DNA from: Aquanectria penicillioides
Lineage: Eukaryota > Ascomycota > Sordariomycetes > Hypocreales > Nectriaceae
DNA: 64,000 bases
Direction: 5' to 3'
NCBI GenBank assembly: GCA_003415625.1
Contig: PYIU01000006.1
Span: forward strand, 2,666,001 to 2,730,000
Shown here: positions 11,497-22,435 of the stretch, one piece after another
Numbering within the stretch: position 1 is the stretch's first letter
Layout of the letters: each line of letters starts with the position of its first letter
Program-made: the position numbers and the translations under genes
The notes under the pieces: generated by a model
The model's input: the letters and a program-made list of their open reading frames with translations, nothing else
What the model was told of the DNA's origin: nothing
Database searches by the model: none

Positions 11497-14400
11497 TCAG
11501 ATACTCTCGGCCCTGTTCCCTGTGCCGACCTCAAATCTTTCGTTTCCGCCTACCGTCACCACCTTGACAACATTTCCGAAGCTGAAAGCAATCGTCTTCT
11601 GACCCAATTTTATCATCGGGCCAATTTCCGACACAATCAAATGTCCTGCTTTCTCGTCATCCTGGAAAAGTGGCCGTGTTTCATCTGAGCGTGAACGGCC
11701 CCCCTGGAAGACTGTCCAGACCTCCCAGCGTCCAAAACCATCCTTGGTGAATTCTTTGCGTGGAGATCGGTGCCGTAGCCCGTCTGTTCGACGTCGCTCC
11801 TGCGACACTATACCATTACTGCGTCTTGACTTTTGTCGAATGCCGACGACACTGCCGTCCGACACCATATTCCACGTTCCGGGATTCTCAACGTGCCTCC
11901 TCGACTCCTTTGCTGATTCCCAAGAACACCATCCTCTCCTTATTGGCGTCGCAGAGCTATCAAAACATATCAAGTCGCCGTCTTCATGTGACGTGAATGT
12001 ATGTATTATGCAATCCCCAGACTCAGCTTCAGTATAGCAAAGAGTGAGCCAAGTCAGGCCTCGGCTGCCTGACTGAACAAGTTGTCGAGGGGAATGTGCG
12101 CTTTGGAGGGATCGGGGGGCCATGGTTTCCGTTCGAAATGTATGGATGAGGCTATCATCCTCTAGATCAATAAGGTGAACACGATCGGCTCCAACGATGA
12201 AAAACAATCCCAACGATGGCAAGGGAACGACCTGGTGCACGTCGTGACTGCCTAAGCCTTCAAGTTCAACGCCCCTAGAGTTCCATGATAAAGGTTCTCT
12301 GGTTGCAGCGTGCACACATCCACGTCGAGATGCGGTTACTACCGCGACCTTCCCAGTGGACGACTGCTTGCCTGCTTTGGAAGATGTATTATTAGTATCC
12401 AATAAACGCATTCTTACTATGACAAGGAGTAGCCTACCTGTTTGAATGAGAGGCTTAACACATGTTAAAGGGCTTCGACAGACTCCAAAGTCTTCTCCCT
12501 CCCCAGTCTCGGGGACAAATTCAGTTAGTGTGCCATTACGTCGCACCAGGACTAGTCTTGGCATCTCACTGCCTTGGTCGGCTGGTGTGAAAAAGAACGC
12601 CTCGGGCTTTTGACCGTAGAGGTCGACCGGCAACACTGGCCCCCATTTCCGTTCTTTGAGATTCCACATTACTGCTTTAAATGAGGAGAGTATGGCGAGC
12701 CACTTTGATTCATCATCCATTGCCATAGCCAACACAGGAAATGGAGATTCGTCACTCTTCTCTCCGTCGGTGATGACATAGTTGATACCACCGGGGCGGA
12801 TATCCCAGATCCGGATCAGACGATCGAGCCCGACTGAAGCAATGTGCCCGTCGGGGGATGAGGCCAACATGGCGATGTCAAGAACATGCCCTCCTTGAAA
12901 CGATTTCACAGATAACAAAGTATCACCGTCGAAATGATGATGTTCGTCCTCTTCAGAGCCTTCTTCCCACAACAAATAGCTGGTCAAGAGCCGGACAGCA
13001 GCAAGAATAATTATGATGATAACTACAAACCGTGTAAGTTGGTGGTTAATGAAGTCGTACGCGGCTGGGAGAAGAGTCGGCTCCTTAAAGTGAGGCATTC
13101 GATCAGCGCCTTTCATAACAAATACCACGGGCTCGTAGACACGTGCGACATAGCTATGCGCTGTAGGCTTGATGATGCTGATGATTTCATGGGCGGTTTC
13201 ATGGTCCTGCAATCGTAGCCAGGATTTTGGGCTGCGAGCTTGGTGGATTTTATCCAAGGAGGATTTCTCAGGGCTGTCGATGTCCACAATCTGGGCACTT
13301 CGCAGCATTCTACCCAAAAAATGGAAAATCGTATCGTCCTCGAAAAAGTGCCATTGAGCGATGATCACGAAGCCTAGCATGATGATAGTCCCAGCTATCC
13401 GAGTCGACATCGTTACTTTGCCCTGCACGATCAATCCCCACAGAGATCGAGTCTTCATTTCCGACGCAGCACGGTATTGCCGCATTGAAGCTTTCGCAAG
13501 AGCGTCACTGAGTTCTGTCCGCCTCACATCAACGCTGAGAACAGATAGGAAAAAGGTTGACAGGTAGAAAAGATCGAATATGATGGCGATAGCTGCAAAA
13601 ATGCAGAAGGCTGACACTCCAGGTGAAACCCAACGAGATAATCCAACTAGCAAAAGTACGTTTTGCATGGAGCTTGCGATGGCGGTATATGCCGTCTCAC
13701 CGAAGGCGTGACTAATTCGGCTACTCGTGTTGTCTTCAGATGGTGTGAGAATCACGGCGTTGATCAGCCTAAAAATATTTTCTAGGCTCATGGCTAACAC
13801 CGCTAGAGGATACGCTGCTCGAGGAATACGAGACAAGTCGATTCTAAAAATGGCGCAAATGGTGAAGCTTGACATGACGGAGAACGCTATCTGTGAGATG
13901 ACTGTGAGAATGAGACCAAATTTTGACTTGAAAGCCCTCAGCTTAGACAAGCTCATAAAAAAATAAAGAGAGGTCAGGCCATAGGCTATGGTGAGGATGG
14001 CAGAATCTTGTCTTGAGATAGGGCGAAAGTGAAACTCGTATAGTTGGCTGACTGATGTCTGGCCATCTGGAGGGTATATGTCCCATTTGTGAGAAACTTT
14101 GTCTGGTAGCTCGCCCGCTTTTCGTTCCCACTGTCGGCCTACGGGAGAGTCTCTTAAGTAAACGAGAGTGATTACGAGAGCGTCTGCTGCCATTAGGCGT
14201 CGATCCTCAAACCGCTTGCCGCTGAACACGATGGAATGCCTAAGAGTGACATTGACGGAAGTTGACTGGTTTTTTCTATCGTTGACGGTTTTCAGGATAT
14301 CGGGGTCAGCAACGATACGAGTTCGTGAACAGTCCCAGTACTGAAGAGGCGAATGAAAGAACCAGGATTGGTTGGTCAAGCCGTTGATTGCGTGGAAGGC

Positions 14401-14978
14401 ATCGCGCTGGTTAGGGGGGAGATCAAGACCAGGATCTTGGGGGACTAGTCGGTCTTCACGGCGGCCACGGCTCGGACTAAATCCTTCGGTAGAACCTAAT
14501 AGCTCATCTTGTAATTCGAGGGCTGCAACGAGAAGGTTTTGGTCGAGAGCTTGCATATAACTGGAATGGACCCAAATGGAGCGCATCATGACATCTGGGT
14601 GAATGGCAGCCCCGTATGGCAGCGGCTGTGCGACAGTCCATGCATGGTGGGGTAGATTCGAAGCGCCATTGATGAAGTCCGTGGTGAAGAGGAACGGGAT
14701 GGGGTATACGAGCATGGTGGCTACGGCCACAGACACGAGCAATGTGACAACAACATGGCTGGCGGCGTATGAGCCGTAGCGAGAGAGGCCATGGCGTAGT
14801 GGATGAGATGGAGCAAGGACTGGCGCTTCCGTTGTTCTGGCATGAGATGTGAGCTTGGGAGCAGAGGGAGATTGAGGGGCAGTATGGGACGGAGACTTGG
14901 GGTGTCTCAGGAATATGGAGGAAGGGAGGCGATGGGGTAAACTGACCCTCGAAACGGGTACAACAAGTACCAGATCAT
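11497..14978 (-). CDS. SCAP homologue, SREBP-escort sterol sensor
   Basis: This encodes an ER/Golgi membrane protein of the SCAP family, which holds the SREBP transcription factor and releases it for processing when sterol or oxygen is low. The spliced protein is 1101 residues. Exons are 14978-14947, 14836-12438 and 12371-11497. The first exon gives MIWYLLYPFRG, the usual fungal SCAP start, and its phase-2 GTCAGT donor joins to TTEAP. The second intron (12437-12372, 66 nt, TACTAAT branch site) is in frame and free of stops. Order: membrane span at about 37-61; a lumenal region with Asn-x-Ser/Thr sites; a sterol-sensing domain at about 289-448 (AYGLTSLYFFMSLSKLRAFK); further spans; then WD40 repeats (HIASVGLDRLIRIWDI). 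The SREBP partner is not in this window. Confidence 0.88.
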
Positions 14979-16858
14979 GAGGGCGGGAGGTGGTGCCGTT
15001 GCCGTTCACTCACGCATTCGCAAAGAGGCGAGATAATTGTTCTTGTGTGTTGGGGTTGGAAGTGGAGGTAGAGGCGGAGATGCAGGAGGTTCGTTGTGTT
15101 GGTAGGGGAAACTGGCGTGACATGGGCTGAACAGTAAGTGACCTGATGTTGGGTTGGGGCTTGTGGAAGGATCTGGGGATCTGATCTGGAGGTGGTGCGA
15201 TGGATGGATGCGATGCGGCAACACAGGGGTGCCGCGACTAAAAACGCATGCGAAGCGTAACGCGACCTCGGACAAGATCAAAAGGCGAAACTGGAGCGAA
15301 TGGGGAGCCGGCCGGGGCGCGATTATGCCAGCGATTGAGGGGGCAAGCGGAAGTGAACGTCGATGGGGTATGGACTGGTCCCGCCCAGGTCACGAGACAG
15401 ATGAGGTCGATGCTGAGGGCGAATGTAAGGGCAACGACGGGGGAGGTCGGTCAATGACATCAATGAAAATGACAGACTCCCTTCTTGTGGCCGTGGGGAG
15501 TGTTGACCACGTGGCGGGAAGCGTGACAAAAGCGATTTTGTGTGGCCTGATGTTGCGATGAAGCGATTTGAATATGATTCTGGCGGCGACTGAGCTTGTT
15601 TTGATGGACGGTGACGAGCAACAGCCGTTGAGCGGACCAGTATTGTGCGGTGTCGTGCGGTGCGGGTGCGATGCAGGTGGACCGGGTCGATGAGATGAGG
15701 CTACAGGCACGGAAAGTGGGGAAATGCCAACAGGGGGACCAGGGGGACAAGCGCTGGGATGCTACGTGACCCTAGTAGGCAAGGCCGCAAGATCGGCAGG
15801 CGTTGGGCGTATTGAGGTTGAGGTGGGGGGGGGAGGGGTGCGTGGGACGGAGAGAAGGAGAGAGAGTTGGGATGAAGGATGATGATGGATTAGGAATTGG
15901 GGATTGGAGAACGGAGGAGAATGAACAGGGAAACGCAGAACAGGTCCGGGGAACAAGGACGGGAACGGGAGGAGAAATGGCAAGGAGGGGATGAAAAGAA
16001 GCAAGACTTGCGCTGAGTGGTAGGATAAACCCGGAAGGCCACTTCAACTCGCCTCTCGGTCAGGAAAGAACTTTGACAGGAAAACCCGGTGACGGAAAGG
16101 CCAACTAATGGGGGAGGAGGAAGGAGAAGGAGGGAGGGGGGAAAGGGAGGTTGAACAAGCCGCTAAGGGCTGTTCTCACCGTTTCCATTGGCGCATGTAC
16201 AAAATATTTAGTTGACGCGTCTTTATGACTATTGGAGATCGGAGGGATCGGGCGGCCAGAGCATCTGGGCTTTAACTTACTTGACTCGATGGCTGCATAT
16301 CTTGCCCCAGGGCCGGACCGAATTTTCGCCATGAACATGGGAGACCCAGCAAGAGGGCCGGATCGAAAACGGGTAGTCTACAACCCACCTGCATTGCCAA
16401 AAACAGATAATGCGACGTACGACTCGACACTGACATGGACAAACCGCGAGTGAACGGGAAGGAGGGGGGAAGGGCTGGTGCTAGCAAAAAAAAAAAAATC
16501 AATGGTCAGCAGCAATTGAGGCCCATGACCACTTTTTCCCTCCGTGCCTGGACCATGGCGATCTTTCCCCGACGTGCCCCACCTGAGATGGTACCAAGGC
16601 TGTACCAAGTCAGGATGCGCAGGCGAAGGCGTCGATAGGGGTATCCATAGCGTACCCGCACGAAATCCAGGGCTCGGTTTGAGGGGCGGGAGTGAAGCGC
16701 CTCTCCGATCTGGAATCACGATCTAATTTTCTCCGTAGTTTGGGTGTTTGATGATGTGCCTAGCAGCAGAAACAACGGCGATGGGTGGTCTGATGGTTGA
16801 AGATGGCTACCTACCTTGGGTACCTTAGGTGCCTTCAGTACCGGCACGTAGTACCGTA
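14979..16858. promoter_or_regulatory. upstream region of the SCAP gene
   Basis: No gene is supported here. The minus strand (SCAP sense) is pyrimidine-rich between about 15380 and 16130, which suits a promoter and leader. A minus-strand frame at 15123-15012 could splice into SCAP but is less convincing than the start at 14978. Confidence 0.4.
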
Positions 16859-17183
16859 CAGGCCACAAGGGTAACAAAGGTTAGCGCGAAAAGTGCCCAT
16901 TCAGGTCCCTTCTAAATGGGGAAAGGTACTGGTACCTAAACATCCATTTATTTGATATGCCTACCTACCTATTGATGTACTAGAGCTTTAGAGGTAGTCA
17001 GTATTCTGCCAACTGTCAGGATCAATGGACGTATCGCTGTGTGGTGATTGAATGGCGTTGTAGGTGCATAAGTATTTTGCATAGGATTCACTATAGGATG
17101 GTACTTTATGCATGATGGGCCAATGAGCGGATGGCTACTCTGCAGATACTATTCACGCTAACCTTTGTGACCCTTGTGGCCTG
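16859..17183. mobile_element. MITE with 36-bp terminal inverted repeats and TA target duplication
   Basis: The left end starts CAGGCCACAAGGGT and the right end is its inverse. The arms match over about 36 bp with three mismatches (16859-16894 against 17148-17183). Both ends are flanked by TA (16857-16858 and 17184-17185). The interior of about 250 bp has no coding potential and contains ACCTACCTACC-type motifs. TA duplication and terminal CAG...CTG fit a non-autonomous Tc1/mariner (pogo/Fot-like) derivative. No transposase is present in the window. The element lies upstream of both the SCAP and the JMJD7-like genes. Confidence 0.85.
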
Positions 17184-17421
17184 TAGTGCTGAGTGGTGGC
17201 CGGAGGCTGCGCCGGGATAAAACCCTCACCCGCTTGCATCATCGACGCACATGTTGGGCAAACCATATCCCCAATCCGGCAGAGGGAGTCTTTAGTAGTC
17301 GTCGTGCCCTCACCCACCCATGTCCCTGCTCCCGCCCAACCTAGGAAAACATGCCCAAGGGGGAGGTGAAGAAAGTAACTGGTCGTAATTTACTGCCTGG
17401 CTGTCAAGCAGTTTGCATCTA

Positions 17422-17447
17422 CCTACCTACCAACCAAGGTAGGTAGG
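17422..17447. repeat. hairpin of CCTACCTACC / GGTAGGTAGG
   Basis: Perfect 10-bp arms around a 6-base loop (aaccaa). It is one of many related ACCTACC or ACCTAGGT motifs in the intergenic DNA of this window. Confidence 0.75.
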
Positions 17448-18007
17448 CACTCAGGCACGCTACACGCTACACATTTCCCCGGGCGGCGGGGCGACAGCAC
17501 GACGGACGTCTCGTCTCGTCTCAGTCAAGCTGATGGATGGGCTTGGGCCTGGCTTCTGGGACCTCCCTCCTAGCTACTACGTACTATGTAGCTCCGAGGT
17601 GCCAGCGTGCCCACGCACCTGGGTCCAGGCCCTGGGCTGGGGCCGGGGCTGGGTCTGGGTCTGGGTCCTGTGGCTAAGTAATTATGGTAATTTTCTGTGG
17701 ACTCTATGGCAGCCACACAAACACAATGTCAGAGACATAGGCGCACACAGAGAAACGAGAGAAACATTCTTCCCCTCTTTCCCCAACGGCGGTTCGCTCA
17801 CATCCTGTCTTCCGTCCCGTCCTGATCGCCGCACACCTCCTTGTCATTATCCAACCCTATTGGCTCCGCCAAAAATTCATGCGCAGACTGCTCGAGAAGC
17901 CCAGGCTAGGTACACTCAGGGCCGAGTCTCCGGTCCCCACCACAATACCGTATTTGCATCACACGTCGCAAGTGGGGATCAAGAAGAAGGTGCGCAAGGA
18001 ATGTGCA

Positions 18008-19252
18008 ATGCCATCAAACGCTACGGATGAGATCATCGTTGATCTCTTGTCCACATTCAGCGAGCTCAACAGTCGTGTTGTAGAAGAGCTCAACTATGAA
18101 CCAAGCCCTCTGGAGTTCATGCGCTATGTCGCCCGCAACACCCCTTTCGTCATAAGAGGCGGGGCCTCGTCGTGGAAAGCCTGCCAGGAATGGAACTCGG
18201 CCTATCTTCTCGGGGCGCTCAAAGGCCAATCAGTCAATGTTGCTGTCACCCCATATGGGTAGGTAACTCGCACCCGGGCTCTGGATGCCAACTTCCTCCA
18301 CTCCAGTCCTGTCCAAGTCCCCTTTCAGGACTAATCTCCTGGCAGTAACGCCGACGCGCCGACGGCCCATCCCGGACATGATTTGCCTGTCTTCGCCAAA
18401 CCCCACTACGAGGACCAGTCCTTCGACCAATTCCTTGAATATGTTGTCCGACACGAAACAGATCCAGACTTCCCTCCTGACGCCGAGGTGAGGTATGCAC
18501 AAACTCGTAAGCCAAACCAGTTGACCCTGGGTGTCCTTGAACTGAAGACTTGCTCTTGATTTAGAGAACGATAACCTTCGTGACGAATACATGGTCTTGT
18601 TCTCAGACGTACAAAAGGATATTCCGTTTGCGAGGATCGCCCTCGACAAGCCCCCTGATGCTGTCAACCTTTGGATAGGTAATTCAAAATCCGTTACAGC
18701 ACTGCATAAGGATAACTACGAGAATATCTATGTTCAAATTCTTGGCAGAAAACATTTCGTCCTGCTTCCCTCACTATGCCATCCCTTAGTTAACGAGCAA
18801 CCTCTTCAGCCTGCCACATATGCTCGTGACAAGGGGAACCTTGCCCTCGAGATGGATGCCGATAGTAATACCGTTCCATTTGCAACCTGGGATCCCGATA
18901 ATCCAACCGAGAATGCCACTCCGTTTTCCCACCTCGTCCAACCTCTTAGGGTCACCCTAGACCCTGGTGATGTCCTTTATCTCCCTGCCATGTGGTAACC
19001 ATTACTCCTCCTTCGCGCGGCCTTGCCTGATCTGATACTCACGCCTGCCTTTAGGTATCACAAAGTCTCACAGTCATGCGCAGAGGAAGACGAGGGTTTT
19101 GTGCTAGCCGTCAATTATTGGTAAGGCCAATCTCCCATCCTCTCCATTCGGGGTCTCATCTAACGTTGTCAAGGTATGACATGGAGTTCAGCGGTCCGCT
19201 TTTCCCCACATCGGCCTTTGTTCGCAATGTGAGCCTAGAAAATGGCCGATAG
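18008..19252 (+). CDS. JmjC-domain hydroxylase, JMJD7 type
   Basis: This encodes a 328-residue Fe(II)/2-oxoglutarate oxygenase. Animal JMJD7 hydroxylates a lysine in developmentally regulated GTP-binding proteins; the substrate here is inferred only from family membership. Five exons: 18008-18258, 18346-18506, 18565-18994, 19055-19120 and 19174-19252. All phases agree and restore family text such as VAVTPYGNAD, VRYAQTQNDNL and MWYHKVSQS. The iron ligands are H185 and D187 (ALHKDNYENIY) and H283 (WYHKVSQ). GRKHFVLLPS supplies the likely 2-oxoglutarate lysine. I chose the ATG at 18008 because the next residues (EIIVDLLSTFSELNS) match where relatives begin; an in-frame ATG at 17879 would add 43 basic residues. 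The gene converges on SPB1 with only 84 bp between stop codons. Confidence 0.85.
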
Positions 19253-19286
19253 ACCGTACATACTTTTGAGATGGGATGAATGAATG

Positions 19287-19297
19287 AATAAATAAAA
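19287..19297 (+). terminator. AATAAA-type polyadenylation signal
   Basis: AATAAATAAAA lies 35 bp past the JMJD7-like stop codon, in the 84-bp gap shared with the convergent SPB1 gene. Confidence 0.5.
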
Positions 19298-19336
19298 CGA
19301 CTCCAATTATGTCTATATCGCTAGCCCTAAACCACC

Positions 19337-21954
19337 TCACCTCTTCTTTGTTTTTGCGATCCTCTTTTGTGCTCTCAATTCCTTCTTCATCCTTGGGTCG
19401 ACAATCCTATACCGACCCTTGACGCCCTTTGGTCGCCCCTTGATACCGCGATTAAGGCCCCTGGCAACTACCAGCTTGGCGGGCGCCGAAGGCTTCTTGC
19501 GTGCTGCCTTGCTCAGCAATCTGGAGATGCTATCTGCCTTCTCCTTCTCCGTCATGCCCTCGTCAGCAGCAAGCATGTCCGATTTCTTCTTGAGCTTCTC
19601 CAACTTCTGCGCAGCCTTGAACTTCTTGCGAGCCTTTGCTTCTCGCACCTTCTTGATGGGCCGGGCATTCAGAGCCCGCATCTTATCCTTGATCGCCTGG
19701 GCTGCAGCCTTTGTAATAGGCTTCTGTACCTTGTCGTGCTTGCCTTCGTCATCCAAGAACCAATCAGGCAATCCGTCACGATCCCGGAAAGCATGCTTGT
19801 TCCAGCCATCGTCGATGGCATCGTGACTTGTCCTCTGTCCTGTGGCAAGCTGATGGGCCAGTGTCATTGCTTCGGCGGTAATGATATCGATATCTACATC
19901 ATTGTCAACAAATCGGCAACGGGTGTGGAGCATTTCATTGCACTCACCAGGTCGTCCATCGGGTCTTTGCTTATCCTGATCCCAGTCGTCTTCCTCCTCT
20001 CGTTTAACCACCTCGAATCCACCCTCATGATCCTCCATCTCAGAATCCGAGTCCATGGACACCGCCTCACTTGGGATAGCGTCCCCCGCTCGGCGATTCT
20101 TTGATTGCTGTGCGAATGCGGCTTCTGCCTCTTTGTTGATAGTCTCATCTTCGCTGTCCTCAGCCGGCGAATCATCCGGTTCGGGTAGAACGCCAGTGAT
20201 CCCTTGGAAAATGTCTTGGTTAAAGAAAGCGGTTGCTCTCTTTGATAACCCATTGGCCCCTTTAGACGAGTCTAAGTCAGTAATCAAACCGTTCTTCGAA
20301 ATACCGTCATCTTCTTCATCAGATGAACCGTCTTCTTCATCAAGCTCGGACGAATCATCTTCTTGGGGAGCTTCATCAGCAGAGAGACCTTCCCATTCAT
20401 CATCTCCATGCTCCTGACGTGCCTTCTTGGCTCGATACTTGGCATCCGCCTCGGCCTTGCGCTCCCTGTATGACTCATACATAGAATCCAGCTCCTGTTC
20501 AAGGCGATCTTCTTCTTCATCACTCTCCTCATCAGTCTCCCCAGAGGATCCAAGACCACTGTCTTTATCCTTCCTCTGCGATGCTTCGGACACAAATGCC
20601 ATTCTTCCCTTGTTGAGTCTTCGCATGGCATCCGTCTTGTCCACAGTTTTGAGAGAGAACATGGCACCTTCACCAATGGGCCCTGACTCCTCCATGCCAA
20701 TATCCATGGGAGCGACCATGTTGAGCTGCATACGAACGATTTCTCGCTGCTTTCGCTCATTTTCTTTGCGCTTTTCCCTTTTCTTTTTGGTGTTTTCTTT
20801 GTCCTTCAAAGCTTGAAGTTCTTCTTGGATTTTGAGCTCCTCATCCATGGATTCCACCTCCGCTACCTCCTCAGGTTCCTCCGCAGTCACCTTGTCTTTA
20901 GTTGAGAAACCAAAAATCTCTCGTACCCTCAATCGCCACCTAAGAAGAAGTTTGAAATCCTTTCGGCCAAGAACTCGAAGATCGGCGCAACAGTTACGGA
21001 TCTCACGTGTCGTCTCGGGTAACTTGTCAAGTGCTGCCAAAGCGACGTCGCCATTCCGAGCTTGCTCGAAGGAAAGCTTGTTATAGCTCCCTAGGATTGC
21101 GATAGGATCCGTGGTCTGGATGAATTCACTAGCAGGCATCTCTTTGAACTGTGTGTAATCTCCCTCCTCATAACCATCTCGCTTTCTCTTCTTGACTTCG
21201 GGGTTGTAGACTTTGGCCTCATTGTTCGGAGTCGCACCGGCGAGTTCCGCAAACACCGACCGAGGATCAAGGAATCGAGGGTCGATCTTCTTTGGAGCCT
21301 TGTAGCCTCGGCAAACCACAAAGATCTCGGCAGAAACATTTCTTGATGACGGAGGCTTAGTCGCTTCGACCTTGGTGAACAATTGATTCAGAACCCATAG
21401 TAGTGGGTTGTAATCTTTAGACCTGAAAACCTTGGTTACAAATGTTCCACCCTCGACTAAGAACTCGGTTGCAAGCTTCATGGCCTGTAGCGCCAGCTCG
21501 GCTTGGTTGAAGGAATCCTGAGCCCAAGCGGTACCAACATTCGGGGCACCGTCGTGCAACACTGTATCGGCCTTCCAGGTCTTAAAGTGCTGTCGAATAG
21601 TGGCACGGCACTTCTCGGTGGTAATGTCGCTTTGGAAGGTGATGACTCGAGGAATAGGTTTGATAGGGGCCAAATCGACACCGACGATGAGACTGTTCGC
21701 AGGCATAACCTCGGCTGCAACCTGACACCATGACTATACCAACCAGTTAGCCCAAATCAGTACTACCGAAAAATTGCAGTACTCACACCTGGTGCGGCGC
21801 AAAGATCCAGCAGGACCTTGCTCTTCTCCAAGAAGCCATATTTCTTGTTCAATTGGACGAGTTTGAACGCTGCTCGAGCACGGTAGCCTTTCTCCTTTGC
21901 GAGTTTGTACCACTTGTCCAAACGGCCTTTGCCGTGTTTCTTCTGGATCGCCAT
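19337..21954 (-). CDS. SPB1: AdoMet-dependent rRNA methyltransferase SPB1
   Basis: SPB1 is the nucleolar FtsJ/RrmJ-like 2'-O-methyltransferase of pre-60S particles, which in yeast modifies the 25S rRNA A-loop. The protein is 854 residues, the usual length. Exons are 21954-21787 and 21733-19337; the 53-nt phase-0 intron restores DLCAAPGSWCQVA, the AdoMet-binding motif. The K-D-K-E tetrad is visible: the Lys of RARAAFKL, the Asp of [10 protein letters not shown], the Lys of [10 protein letters not shown] and the Glu of [11 protein letters not shown]. An acidic, coiled-coil middle ([18 protein letters not shown] and many DE-rich runs) and a basic C-terminus ([16 protein letters not shown]) follow, as in the family. 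It is divergent from MGM1 across 481 bp. EBP2, another 60S factor, lies 16 kb away. Confidence 0.95.
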
Positions 21955-22435
21955 TGCTGCGGCGTGGAAGAGACAAGGGAAAAAAAGTGAATGAAAATGG
22001 CCTAATCTAACAACCGACTGGCGACCAAAAGTTGAGGTAGGCCCCGCGAAACTAGAAATTTTGCGACAAGACAAGGCGATAAGTCAGATCACGTGGAGAT
22101 AAAGAGATACCGCTCGACAAATGTAACTGGGTCATCTGCTTACCTAATGGATATTTGTGCCTAGGTACCTAGGACGGGATGCATTGCATTGGGAATTTGG
22201 CAGGCGCATGACAGAGGGACCTTCCGTGCGGGACCGACGTTTAATACCTTAGATAATCCCGGATGCATGATCCCAATATCTCTGACGATCTGAGACCACT
22301 TCATACAGCGCCTCGAACATTGGATGCTACAACAATACGAGTCCATTGTCACCATCACCTGGGCATGTTTAACAGCCCCCAAACCTTAAGCATCGCTGGA
22401 CGACCCCTCGAATCCCCGACCGCCCTTCCTGAGCA
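21955..22435. promoter_or_regulatory. divergent SPB1-MGM1 promoter region
   Basis: 481 bp between two start codons pointing apart. It contains the perfect 14-bp palindrome CCTAGGTACCTAGG at 22160-22173. Confidence 0.6.

Noticed and set aside
15006..15123. Upstream exon for SCAP starting at an ATG at 15123
   Set aside because: Phase and donor (GTGAGT) work, but the peptide is low-complexity, while the start at 14978 gives the MIWYLLYPFRG N-terminus expected of fungal SCAP.
17879..18007. In-frame ATG at 17879 as start of the JMJD7-like protein
   Set aside because: It would add 43 basic residues not expected at the family's N-terminus; kept only as an alternative.
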